Origin: Brachionus koreanus
Taxonomy: Eukaryota > Rotifera > Eurotatoria > Ploima > Brachionidae
Direction of reading: 5' to 3'
DNA: 64,000 nt
Assembly (NCBI GenBank): GCA_016987375.1
Contig: PJRA01000048.1
Location: 1,905,368-1,969,367 of the forward strand
Shown here one piece after another: positions 11,532 through 22,158 of this stretch (within the stretch, counting starts at the first letter, position 1; each line of letters begins with the position of its first letter). The notes under the pieces are model-generated. The model ran no database searches, had not been told where the DNA came from, and was given only the letters and a program-made list of their open reading frames with translations. The position numbers and the translations under genes were made by a program.

Positions 11532-13183
11532 ATGAAAACAACTTCCGAGACAAAAGAGCTAAGATCTCGAAAAATAACATTAAATAAAAATGAAAACGTT
11601 GAAGAGTCCAAAAAAACTACTACTCAATCTGGTCAACGATTGCATCCATTCGAATCGTAATAATTCAATTTTTCTTTAAAAAAAACAATAAAATTTTTTT
11701 AAAATCTAAACAAAATTAAACTAAAATTTTAGAATTTTTTTTATTAAGATGTCATAAAATTAGAGATTCACTATTGAGTTCAGCGAGTGGTTATACCAAC
11801 TACAGAGGAATTTTGAATTTATGTGTAGTGCTACTGGTTATGTCGTCGAGCCGATTAGTGCTCGAAAATTTATTGAAATACGGTTTTTTAGTTAGATTTG
11901 ATGTTCCTATTCTTTTTATCAAAGATCCTACAGCATGGCCTTCATTACTAGCTTTAGTTTTATCAAATTTGTTTATTATTCTAGCGCTTTATTTGGAAAA
12001 GCTTTTGCAAAAAGTATTCAAAAAATGAAATAAACAAACAATCTACTCTTTTTTAATTTTTAGTCTAGGATCGGAGAAAATAGCGGGAAATTTTTCTGTT
12101 TCATGAATGTTTTTACTGCATTGTTAGTACCGGCCATTTATTTGTGGTATCGTGAAGCAAATCCAGGTACAACTCAATCTCAAAAAAATACTTTTTGTCT
12201 AACTCCTATATTTTTTATTTTAGTATCTTCATTTTTTGCATTGGCTTGGTACACGTGTTTGTCAATGAAATTGGTTTCTTACTTTCAAGTAAACAGACAT
12301 TGTCGGCTCAAAATAAAAAATGAGCCAACTTTACAAGAAAATTGCAAAAAAGCGGAAAAAAATTCCACCAACAAAATAGAAAATAATTTTTTGTTAGAAT
12401 ATCCTCAAAATTTAAATTTCAAAAATTTATATTATTTTATGGCTGCTCCAACTCTTTGTTATGAGTTAAATTTTCCCAGATCGCAACGCATTAGAAAAAG
12501 CTTTCTAATACGTCGATCAAGTGAGATTATTTTCCTATCAAGTTTATCACTTATTTTATTACAGCAATGGGTGGTGCCTATTCTAAAAAATAGCAAGATA
12601 CCTTTTCGAGAATCAAATATTCTAAAGATAATTGAAAGATTGCTTAAATTAGCCGTTCCTAACCATGTAATATGGTTAATCGGTTTTTATTGTTTTTTTC
12701 ATTCATATCTAAATGTTTTGGCTGAGGTTCTTAGATTTGGTGATAGAGAATTTTATCGTGACTGGTGGAATGCCGAAGATGTGAATGGATTTTGGCAAAA
12801 CTGGAATATACCCGTTCACAAATTTTGTCTAAGACACATTTATAAACCTCTTTTGAGCCAAGGAATCACTAAAGCACAAGCTAGTCTAATAGTTTTTTTT
12901 GTATCAGCTTTTTTTCATGAATACCTAGTATCCATACCATTGAGAATGTTTAGAATATGGGCTTTTTTGGGAATGATAGTTCAAGTACCGTTGTTAAAAA
13001 TATGCAAAATTTTTGTTTCAGTTATTTTATTTTAAGATACCGTTTGCTATAGTAGTGAAGAAATTTTTGCATGGAAATTATGGAAATATGGCAGTTTGGA
13101 TTTCGTTGATCATAGGTCAACCAATAGCCATTATGATGTACATTCATGACTATTATATTGATTATTTTCAAGTCACAAATTAA
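11532..13183 (+). CDS. DGAT1: Diacylglycerol O-acyltransferase 1-type MBOAT enzyme
   Basis: ER multi-pass enzyme that acylates diacylglycerol to triacylglycerol. Exons 11532-11656, 11764-12013, 12064-12984 and 13037-13183, 480 residues, matching the ~490 of animal DGAT1. The Arg/Lys/Ser-rich N-terminus is followed by [18 protein letters not shown], the family's first conserved block. Further in: [37 protein letters not shown] (the FYxDWWN signature) and [15 protein letters not shown], whose His is the MBOAT active-site residue. The last exon ends [20 protein letters not shown]...YIHDYY, as in DGAT1. At least eight hydrophobic segments are visible. DGAT1 fits better than ACAT/SOAT because of the YTNYRGILN and NYGNMAVW blocks. 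Confidence 0.93.
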
Positions 13184-14939
13184 TTATTTAACTTGTTTAG
13201 TATTTTGAACTTGATTAGTCTAGTTCTTGAAAGTTAATTTATTTTATATCTACTATGAGTTTTGATTTTTACCAAAATTTTTTTTTTTGTTGAAAAATTA
13301 GAATAAATAAATTTGAAAATAAAAGCTATAAATTTCAGTTAGCATAGAAAATATTTTATCAATTTCTAAAAAATCAATAATAAATAAATCAAATATTTTT
13401 AATTAAAAAAAAGGATATTGTCAATATTAGAATTTAAAAAAATACAGCTAAAATTTTATCATTTTTATTTTTGCAAAAATTAAATAATTAATAATTATTG
13501 TTAAAAATACTAATGAAATAAATATAAATACTAATGGTTTTTTTTAATCAGGCTTAAATTATTTCAATATGAATAAAAATTCTAATTATTAATTCAGATT
13601 TTTTAATCATGTAAATTTGGCAACAGACCTTTTCAAATACAATGAGATAATTAATTGATTTTGACGATAGCTAAATCTTCTCTAGATGGTAAATCACTGC
13701 AAAATCTAAATCTAGGATAAATTTTGATAGGAGCTGAAGTTTCATTTAAATAAAAACTATTTTATCTTTTTGTTTTTATTATCGTTGAGCATAGCGTTGC
13801 CATGTATTCTAGCTGTTATCTTTATTCCTTTATTTTCTAGTATTTCTAATGACTTAATTATCTTGAAATAAAAGCGGCATTAATATTGCTCGATTCCAAG
13901 CCCTTAGATATTCATATAAAATAAAATAGAATTAAATCAGAAGTTTTTGATTGATTCACTTTTAATTACTTTTAGTCGGGAGAAATTTAAAATTAAAAAT
14001 AAACAAACATATTTTTAGATTATTTATATTTTGTAATTTAAATTAAAATCGTGTAGAATCATGCAGATCATTCGTTTTGTTTTAAAATAATAATCCATAT
14101 AAATCCTTGTAATTATTCTAATTGATTACTTTTACATTTAAGGTTTGCTTAATAAATACAAGAATAAATTTTTTTCCAAAATCAATTAATTAAGTGAATT
14201 ATTTAAATAAAAAAATCGAGAATCCTCTTATAAATTTAAGTGATACATAAAATTTTAATTTCTTAAGCTTCTAAAAACTGAATTGAATAAAGCCCTTTTT
14301 GTAATGCATCAAATTTTTTTGTTTAATTATCATAGGATTTATTTATGAAATTATTTTTGTGCGTCCATTAGTTTACTAGTGCAAGCAAAAAACCTAAGTA
14401 AACCCTTGGTCTCTTGAAATTAGCCTTATTTCTTATCCCTAACTTCAAAGTAATTAAATACCAAATTGATACCATTGATAGTTTTAAATTAATTATCAAT
14501 TTTGATAAGTTCATTTAAAGGACTTGAATAATGTTGGTAAAAAATGAAATGCGAAAAATTAGGCAAAATAGTCTAGGCACTTGATTTTTGCATAATTTCA
14601 AATTAACGAAAAGAAAACATAAATGAAAATAAAGCATAATTCCTTGCCATTTTCGAACTAGAATTTATATATTTTTTAATTATTTAAAAGTCTGAGAAAG
14701 TCAATTTAGAGAAGAGGCATTTTTAGTTTAGCTTTCATGTATCAGTTTTGATTTTGTTTTTTAATCGATTTTTTGCTTTGTTCAACACCAAAATAAATAT
14801 CGATTTAGTCAACTAATTTAGAATTTTTTATTCACTTCAGACTTGGTTCAAATAGATCCCTAGACATTGATGTGCTTAGCGTGTTGCTTTTAGATTTTTT
14901 TATCCCAAAATTCTATTGAAATATCTTGTCATTAAAATA
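13184..14939. other. Intergenic, about 1.75 kb, with a coding-like remnant
   Basis: Mostly AT-rich with no gene. On the minus strand at about 13870-13757 and 13746-13651 are two stop-limited stretches (IKITARIHGNAMLND and YPRFRFCSDLPSREDLAI) whose composition looks coding, separated by a stop and frame change. They may be a decayed gene or processed pseudogene; I cannot name the family. The rest holds the promoter of the M13 peptidase gene. Confidence 0.35.
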
Positions 14940-17648
14940 ATGGAATTAACATCAAATACGCGCTACAGTGTTCTTAGAGAAAAAAACTCGGAAAAAAGTC
15001 TATCAACAATGGAAACTTCGTCTAGAAACCAAACATCAAATGAGATGGAATCCAAAACATTGGAACAAGATGTTGATAGCTTAGTCCTACAGACATTGCC
15101 TTCAGTTGACTATTCAACTGTTTCAAGCTCCAAGACAAACAAATCCCGACATCTATTCGAAAAAATTCTCTTATTAACCATTTTGGCTCTATTGTTTGTC
15201 AATTTTGTCTTAGCATTTATTAGTCTAAATTATAAAAAAGAACTGGACAAGAAAAACAAGCTCTGCACCACAGACCAGTGTCTCATGGTCGCCGCATCAA
15301 TTCGAAATTCTCTTAATTTTGATGTTAATCCATGTGATGACTTTTACGAATATGCCTGTGGTGGCTGGGCTAAAAAAAACCTCATACCAACTGGTTTTTC
15401 CAGATGGGGAACTTTGAGCATGGTCACATATGAAAATAACCTTTTGCTAAAAGAAAAACTTGAGTCTAATATGACCAAAGTGAGTGGAAATTTCACTGAG
15501 GCGGAATTAAAAGCCAAACGATTTTACATGTCATGCATGGACCAAAAGGGAAAAATTGAAGCTCGTGGAGCCAGGCCTCTATTGAATATACTAGAAAAAG
15601 TTATGTTCAAGAATAAAGAGAACAAACTTGAAATTAATGAAACGTTTACTGAATTGTTAAAACTTGTTCAAAAAGAGTATGGAGTAAATTCTTTATTTGA
15701 ATTCAATGTACTTGATGACGACAAAAATTCCAGTTTTAGCAATATAGAGGTTTTTTAGCCTGAATTTTTTGTTTTATCATTTAATTTTTTTTCAGATTAT
15801 TCAAGGATCGTTAGGTCTTGAGCGTTCATTTTATATTAACAATTCAAGTGAGAAAAACACTAAAGTAATTTTAGAATGAAAAAAAATAATTTTTTTTAAT
15901 TTTTACAAGGTTATAGATATTTATAAAAAAACTCTATCTAATGTGTTAAATTTGCTTTTTGACAATCTTGATAATGCGACTAAAGAAATCGAAGATTTAT
16001 TTGAATTTGAGACCAAACTTGCCAATATAATGCGTAAAAAATCTAATAGAAAAATTTGAAATTTTTTTTTGTTTGATTAAATTGATATTTTTAGTACCAT
16101 CAGAAAAAATAGCTAGTGTAGAGAGTTCATATAGTAGAACACGTATGAATGATCTAAACACAAAGTATGCCACGTTTTTCAACTGGACCGAATTTTTAAA
16201 TTCGATATTGAAAAAGTACGGCTCCAAAGAAATAATACAAGAAAATGATGATATAATAGTCATGGGCTTAGACTATTTTAAAGACTTAAATAATCTAATC
16301 AAAGAGTATAAATCAACGCCAGAGAAAGAAAAAATTTTGAAATTATCAGTGATTACTCAATTAATTAAATTTTCACTTCCTTTATTGTCCAAAGAATATC
16401 GTGACCAATTTACTACTTTGGGTGAGGCATTGACTGGTTCGAATTCGGCAGAAAGATGGCAGACTTGTTTGGAACACACCGATACTATACTCGGTCTAGG
16501 TTTTGCCTTGACTAGAATATTTTTGCGAGTTTCTCCCATCAATTCCAAGACCGAAGCGCAAAAAATGATCAGTTCAATTAAAAATTCATTTGTGGAAAAT
16601 TTTCCGCGAATTCCATGGATGGACGAAGACACTAGAAGATTAGCAGAGGAAAAAGTCAACTATGTTGATGATTTAATTGGCTATCCAAATTTTGTCGAAA
16701 ATGACCAACTTTTGAACAAACGCTATGAAGACTTGAGTATAGATGAAGATGATTATTTTGGTAATGAAATTAAGCTAGTTCAATTTGCTCTTAAAAATGA
16801 AGTATCAGCTTACCGTACCAGAGTTAACCGAGCCGAGTAAGACTACATCTTTTGAATTGAACAAAATTTTTATTTAAAAAAATTTAAAAATTAGATGGGA
16901 AATGACGTCATCAGCTGTCAACGCCTACTACTCTCCGACCAGGAATCAAATTGTGTTTCCAAGTGGAATTTTAAAAGAACCTTTTTTTCATCCAAAAAAG
17001 TAAAATTTATAAATTTTTTATTTATTTAATTTATTTGAATTTTGAAATTTTAGTCCAATGTCGGTCAACTATGGTTCAATTGGATCGATTATGGGACATG
17101 AATTAACTCATGGTTTTGACAATTCTGGAAGAGAATATGATAAAAATGGAATAATGCATCAATGGTGGAATAATAAAACCATAGAGGATTTTAAAGAAGC
17201 TTCCAAATGTATGGTTGAACAGTATTCCAAATTTAAAGTTATCGATGAGGACTTTTTAAATGGGAATCAAACTTTAGGAGAAAATATCGCAGATAATGGT
17301 GGTCTACGATCGGCTTTTTATGCCTATTTAAAATGGATAAAAGAACATGGTGAAGAAAGCAATTTGCCACTTTTAAATTTATCCAATAGACAGATTTTTT
17401 TTGTCTCATTTGCACAAGTAAAAATTGATATTTCTGATCTAAATTTAGTTTTTATGTTATAAATTTTAAAGACTTGGTGTTCAAAAGTAACGGCAGATTC
17501 ATTACATTTATCTCTTTCAGTTGACCAGCATTCACCACCTAGATTTCGAGTTCTTGGCACAATTGCTAATTCAGATGAATTTGCCCAAGCATTTAGTTGT
17601 CCAATCGACTCCAAAATGAATCCAAAAAATAAATGTAAATTATGGTAA
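14940..17648 (+). CDS. Neprilysin/endothelin-converting-enzyme-like M13 zinc metallopeptidase
   Basis: Type II membrane ectopeptidase that cleaves small peptides such as neuropeptides outside the cell. Exons 14940-15749, 15796-15864, 15910-16033, 16095-16836, 16895-16999, 17054-17417 and 17472-17648; 796 residues, normal for the family (~750-800). A ~75-residue Ser/Thr-rich cytoplasmic tail precedes one transmembrane helix (about residues 78-99, [18 protein letters not shown]), then [12 protein letters not shown], the [17 protein letters not shown] block, the zinc site HELTH in [12 protein letters not shown], and [13 protein letters not shown] with the third zinc ligand Glu. The C-terminus is CKLW, like the CxxW end of mammalian neprilysins. 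All catalytic motifs are intact. Neprilysin versus ECE subfamily cannot be settled here. Confidence 0.94.
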
Positions 17649-18688
17649 ATGTATGTGAAATGAACTCAAAGAGGTTTTAAATTATTTCTGTTAGTGAATT
17701 TTATATTAAATTGCTTATAGTTTTTTTTAAATCTCGGTTGTTTTTTAATTAAATTGGTTAAAGTTTTATAAATAAAAATTTTGAAAATTTTCTATCCTAT
17801 AATTTTAAATATTCCAATATTAGTCCCAAATTAATTAATTATTCATCATCTTTTTAACATTAATTTCAAAGTAACGGGTGCCCAATAATGCTTGTCCGAA
17901 ACTTTAAATTGAAAAAAAACCATGATCCGATTAAAATAAAATTATGAAAATTAAAAGACTTATACAGAATTTTGTCTTTTTTTCGAAAATAATAATAGTT
18001 TTTTAGTTTTTCATTTTTTCCATGTCATACGCCCAGTTGGGACGCATATCCTGACCCCTAAGTTGTCCTCGAAGGTTAAATAAATTGGAAAACCAGAATG
18101 ATATATCATGTTGTACAGAATTTTATCCTGATTAAAATGAGCCATCATTTATTTTAATCGGATAATTTTTCCAGAAGTTATGATTAAAAAGCGTCAAAAT
18201 TTTAAGGTTTTATAAAAATAGTCTATGATCAAAAAATTTATGTTTTTTTTTAATATCTTCTGATCGGAATTAGATATTTACTTAAAAATCCTGTATATGT
18301 TATGATAAAAGATTTTTTTTTTTTTTGAGAAAACTTTTTGCCTTTTTACCAAATATTAATTAATTAAATAAATTTGTGAAATTTTTAAATGTGTTTAGTT
18401 TAGTTTAGTTTAATTTATTGTTGAATAAATATAAATCGCAAAGTATGACATACATCGCTGTTTATAGTATTATTTTGGTGAACTCTTTATATATATTTTT
18501 TTTTGAATCAATCAATAAAATATTTTTAAAACAAGAATTGATTTTTTTTAATTAAAAAATATTACATAAAAAAATTGCTTTTTTCCTTTTATTGTATCTG
18601 ATTCCCAAAAATGAAAAAGCTAATAAGTTAAATAAAGTTAAATAAACAAATAAGTTTTGCAAAATATCATATATTTCGCTCGTGTGCA
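17649..18688. other. Intergenic, about 1 kb, with one dispersed repeat copy
   Basis: No gene. Contains the first copy of a ~75-bp dispersed repeat (18393-18475, entered separately) and ends at the target duplication of the Mutator-like element. Confidence 0.5.
18393..18475 (+). repeat. Dispersed repeat, copy 1
   Basis: Shares TTGAATAAATATAA, ATGACATACATCG and a following TGTT-A-AGTA stretch, preceded by TAGTTTAGTTTA-like sequence, with 22085-22158 in the same orientation. The two copies flank the Mutator-like element at a distance but are not its ends. It could be the 3' end of a short non-autonomous element. Confidence 0.55.
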
Positions 18689-18697
18689 CCTTTTAAT
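18689..18697 (+). repeat. Left 9-bp target-site duplication (CCTTTTAAT)
   Basis: CCTTTTAAT lies directly outside the left terminal inverted repeat and is repeated at 20953-20961 directly outside the right one. Nine bases is the typical duplication length for Mutator-like elements. Confidence 0.75.
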
Positions 18698-18790
18698 GGC
18701 TGTATATCGTAATATAGAAAAAATAATCATAGAAATTTAATGTAGAAAATTAACATAAAAAATTTTATGTAGAAAAAAGACAATATTTTT
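18698..18790 (+). repeat. Left terminal inverted repeat of the MULE
   Basis: Inverse complement of 20861-20952. Its inner end stops only two bases before the transposase start codon, so the repeat probably also supplies the promoter. Confidence 0.85.
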
Positions 18791-18792
18791 AT

Positions 18793-20559
18793 ATGAAAAT
18801 AATATATGAAGATTTTCGACTTCTTAGCTTAAATGAACCTTCTCCTATTAGGCTAAGAAATAGGATTGTACCTAGAAAGGATTTAATTTTTAAAAAGCCT
18901 TCAAAAAATTGCTGTCAAAGTGAAGCTTTTACTAACATTAATTCATCTGAGCCAATTTTGGTTTCTAAATCACTTTTTGAAATAAAACCTTCATCAATTG
19001 TTGACTATAGTGATACTGAGTCAACTCATTCTTTAAAAAGTGGAACTTCAAATGATGAAGATTTATTTAGCATTCATGATGAGAGCTTTAATGAATTTTA
19101 TAATGAAGATGATATTTTCGAAGATCAAAGTTCCAAAATTATTGAAAAAATTGAACCTTTTTTTATTTCCACCAAAAATGAAAAGCCAAAGATGGTTTAT
19201 GGTGACTTTGAGTATTTATATGAAAAATGCTATAAAGATACGATTTACTGGATATGTTCTGTTACAAATCCGCAGTGTAAAGCTAGAATACATAGTGACT
19301 TAAGTTACAAAATAGTCAAATTAGCAAATGACTACCACTACCATGAAGATGACCTATATGATAACATGGAAGATAAAATTGTAAAATCGAGGATTTCTGC
19401 TGAGATCAAAGAAAGAGCAAAAAAAACTCTTGAAAAACCTAGAACAATAATAAAAGATATTTTATATGACTTTCCGGTTACTTGTTCTTCTGCAATACCA
19501 CCAATCCATAACTTAAAACAACAAATTGATAGAAAAAGGCAAAATGTTTATGAATTTGGTAACGAAGCAAAAGAAAAAGGAAGGCTCGTCATTAAAGAAA
19601 AATTCAAAAAAACAAAATCAGGAAAAGATTTCATCCTATTTGATAGTGGTTCGGATGACCCAGAACGCATGATTATTTGTTGTACACTTGAAAGTTTGAC
19701 ATTACTAAACACTGAGTCGGTTTGGTACATAGATGGTACTTTTAATGTTAGTCCAGATATTTTCAAACAAGTATTTTCAATCAATATTATCAAAAATAAT
19801 CGAAATTTAGCAATAGTTTATAGTTTGCTTCCCAATAAAAAAGAAATTACATATACTCGTTTCTTTAACATACTTAAGTTACACGGTGTCAAAAATTATC
19901 CAGATCATATTCTTTGTGATTATGAGTTAGCCATAATTAACTCAGTAAAAAAATGCTTTCCTGGAACAAATATTGGAGGATGTTATTTCCATCTCTGTGC
20001 TAATATTTGGAAACAGGTAACAAATGGTTTACGCACAGTTTACAATAGTGACATGGAATTTAAAAAATTTTACAAGTATCTAAAACTCATTCCTTTTGTT
20101 CCAAAGAAAGACATTTTATCAGTTTTCGATGAACTTAAAGCAAATTGCCCAGAGTCCATAAAACCTATTTACAATTATTTTGAAAAATATTATATTGGCC
20201 TGCCAAAATCTGCTGGTTCAAAGCTCCGCTCAAAGCCATCTTACCCAATAGATACTTGGCACGTTCTTAAACGTGTTTCTGAAAACTTGCCAAGATCTAA
20301 TAACAACATTGAGGCTTGGCACAAAGCATTTTCTCAAGATATTCATAGTCACCCTGAGACTAATAGACTAATAAATCATTTTCTTAAAGAGCAGCATTTG
20401 ATGGAAATATGTTTAGAGCAAATCAAGCATGGAGTCGTTTTTCCTCGTGATCCGCGAGAAGTCAAGAAAGATTTAGCTATTAATTTTGTTTCAAGCAATT
20501 TCAATAAGACAGACTATATGGATTATTTTAATAAATTAATTAAGCTTCTCAAAAATTAA
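18793..20559 (+). CDS. MULE transposase with FLYWCH-type zinc finger
   Basis: Intronless, 588 residues, ATG start two bases inside the left terminal repeat. After an acidic N-terminal region (residues ~40-130) comes a FLYWCH-like finger: YLYEKCYKDTIYWICSV...C...H.H (residues ~140-190, ending NDYHYHEDD). The transposase core follows: WYIDGTFNVSP (first Asp), ILCDYELAIINSV (second Asp), GCYFHLCANIWKQV (the family's C/H block) and NNNIEAWHKAF (catalytic Glu region). These are the DDE residues and the CxxH landmark of the MULE clade. No frameshift or stop, so the enzyme may be functional. Neighbouring host genes have introns; this one does not, as expected for a transposon. Confidence 0.9.
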   Translation: MKIIYEDFRLLSLNEPSPIRLRNRIVPRKDLIFKKPSKNCCQSEAFTNINSSEPILVSKSLFEIKPSSIVDYSDTESTHSLKSGTSNDEDLFSIHDESFNEFYNEDDIFEDQSSKIIEKIEPFFISTKNEKPKMVYGDFEYLYEKCYKDTIYWICSVTNPQCKARIHSDLSYKIVKLANDYHYHEDDLYDNMEDKIVKSRISAEIKERAKKTLEKPRTIIKDILYDFPVTCSSAIPPIHNLKQQIDRKRQNVYEFGNEAKEKGRLVIKEKFKKTKSGKDFILFDSGSDDPERMIICCTLESLTLLNTESVWYIDGTFNVSPDIFKQVFSINIIKNNRNLAIVYSLLPNKKEITYTRFFNILKLHGVKNYPDHILCDYELAIINSVKKCFPGTNIGGCYFHLCANIWKQVTNGLRTVYNSDMEFKKFYKYLKLIPFVPKKDILSVFDELKANCPESIKPIYNYFEKYYIGLPKSAGSKLRSKPSYPIDTWHVLKRVSENLPRSNNNIEAWHKAFSQDIHSHPETNRLINHFLKEQHLMEICLEQIKHGVVFPRDPREVKKDLAINFVSSNFNKTDYMDYFNKLIKLLKN

Positions 20560-20860
20560 AAATAGAAATTTGTTTAAATTATCTGTTAAAAAAATTTATT
20601 TCATTTAGATTAAAATTTTTTTAGATTGGAAATTCTCAAAAAAAAATTGTATTAAATAATTTTCTATGCTAATTTTTATCAATAAGTTCATGTTTAATTT
20701 CAATAAAATTTTTTCTTTTTTTTAATATTTAATTTAAATTTTTTAACTGTGTTTTTTTTGCTAAGAATTTTTACTTTATGTATATAGAATTCGACAAAAT
20801 TATTGTCTTTTTTCTATTTAGGATTTTTCTATGTTAAATTTCTATGTTAATTTTTTCGAC

Positions 20861-20952
20861 AAAAATATTGTCTTTTTTCTACATAAAATTTTTTATGTTA
20901 ATTTTCTACATTAAATTTCTATGATTATTTTTTCTATATTGCGATATGGTCT
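20861..20952 (-). repeat. Right terminal inverted repeat of the MULE
   Basis: Inverse complement of 18698-18790. Just inside it (about 20786-20860) a second, imperfect copy of the inner half of the repeat occurs in tandem, sharing ATTGTCTTTTTTCTA and CTATGTTAAATTTCTATG-like words. Confidence 0.85.
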
Positions 20953-20961
20953 CCTTTTAAT
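20953..20961 (+). repeat. Right 9-bp target-site duplication (CCTTTTAAT)
   Basis: Direct copy of 18689-18697 immediately outside the right terminal repeat. Confidence 0.75.
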
Positions 20962-21617
20962 ATTGTATATATCATATTTTTATAGTGAGTATGAATCCTT
21001 AATCTTGGATAAGTTTTTTTAAACTTGATTCAAATACATATCTGAAATAAGTTGACTGTTTGCTAAAGTATATGCTCTAGAACAGAGTTAGTGCCATACA
21101 AAATATGACATTCTCTAAGAGTGCAACTCTGAAAAATTCATTGCAGTATTTCTAGAGCAATAAATACGTGCTCTACCTATGCGAAATGATATTCATGTTC
21201 ATGATTTTAGTCGTTTACGTTGTGCTAGAAAATCTTACGCTTAAAAAATCTTAAATTTATTTCAGATACATGGTGTAGAATAAATAGTATGTATCTTAGA
21301 ATAAGAAATTTATTTTATTTAGGTTTTGTTATCACTAAATTAAATTAGAGCTTAACCACTTATGAAACCCAAATAAAATTCAGTATGTTGCAAAAGTTTA
21401 GAAATTTTTTTATTTATTAACACAACGATTGTTTTTATGTGTATTAAAGCCGGGAAAATAATAAAAACGCGGCTTTTTTTATAAAAAATATTTATCTGTG
21501 ATCAATCCAATAACGTAAAACCAAAAAAAATCAAGTGAAAAAAAAAATCACAGAAAAAATACAAAAAAGGAAAAAGCTATACAATTAATCAAAAAAAAAT
21601 CGGTTCAAAAGTTTAAA

Positions 21618-21875
21618 ATTTAATATTTGAAATGTTCCCCTTTGGCCTTATAACAAGCCATAACNNNNNNNNNNNNNNNNNNNNNNNNNNNNNNNNNNNN
21701 NNNNNNNNNNNNNNNNNNNNNNNNNNNNNNNNNNNNNNNNNNNNNNNNNNNNNNNNNNNNNNNNNNNNNNNNNGCATCCATGTATGACCATAAGTTCTCG
21801 ATTGAGTTGAGATCTGGTGAACAGGCACACCATGGTAGAACCTCAATATTCTGTTGTTTGAACCAATCGCTCAAT
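21618..21875 (-). mobile_element. Tc1/mariner transposase remnant, interrupted by an assembly gap
   Basis: On the minus strand, before the gap: WFKQQNIEVLPWCACSPDLN and then SIENLWSYMD, the C-terminal DDE landmark (normally LPWPAQSPDLNPIENLW) of Tc1-like transposases. After the gap the frame gives ACYKAKGEHFKY, the usual end of these enzymes. Most of the transposase upstream is absent. Terminal repeats were not found. A fragment, not an active element. Confidence 0.75.
21665..21773. other. Assembly gap (N run)
   Basis: About 109 unknown bases inside the Tc1/mariner remnant. Confidence 0.99.
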
Positions 21876-22084
21876 ATGACCTAAGATTATATAGTTTAAA
21901 CTTTGATAATCTTGGTTTTGTACATCATTACTAGATATTGATACAACTTAAAATATTGCACTATGTTGCAATTAGAGAACATTTAAAAAAAATAATTCTG
22001 TTTTATTAAGTAATTTTGTACAAAATTTCACAAAACTGTTCGGAAGTTGATCTGCTCTAGCTCTTATAAGTATTATCATTAATT

Positions 22085-22158
22085 TAATTTAGTTTAGTAT
22101 ATTGAATAAATATAATTGTCACAGTAGATGACATACATCGTTGTTAACAGTACAATTA
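22085..22158 (+). repeat. Dispersed repeat, copy 2
   Basis: Partner of 18393-18475, same orientation; shared words TTGAATAAATATAA and GACATACATCG. Confidence 0.55.

Larger units (their letters stand above)
18698..20952 (+). mobile_element. Complete Mutator-like (MULE) DNA transposon, 2,255 bp
   Basis: Bounded by ~92-bp terminal inverted repeats (18698-18790 and 20861-20952) that are identical over the inner ~80 bp, differ by one base near 18711/20941, and diverge only over the outermost few bases. It is flanked by a 9-bp direct repeat and contains one uninterrupted transposase ORF (18793-20559). Element, duplication length and transposase type agree with each other. The near-identity of the repeats and the intact ORF suggest a young insertion. 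Confidence 0.88.
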
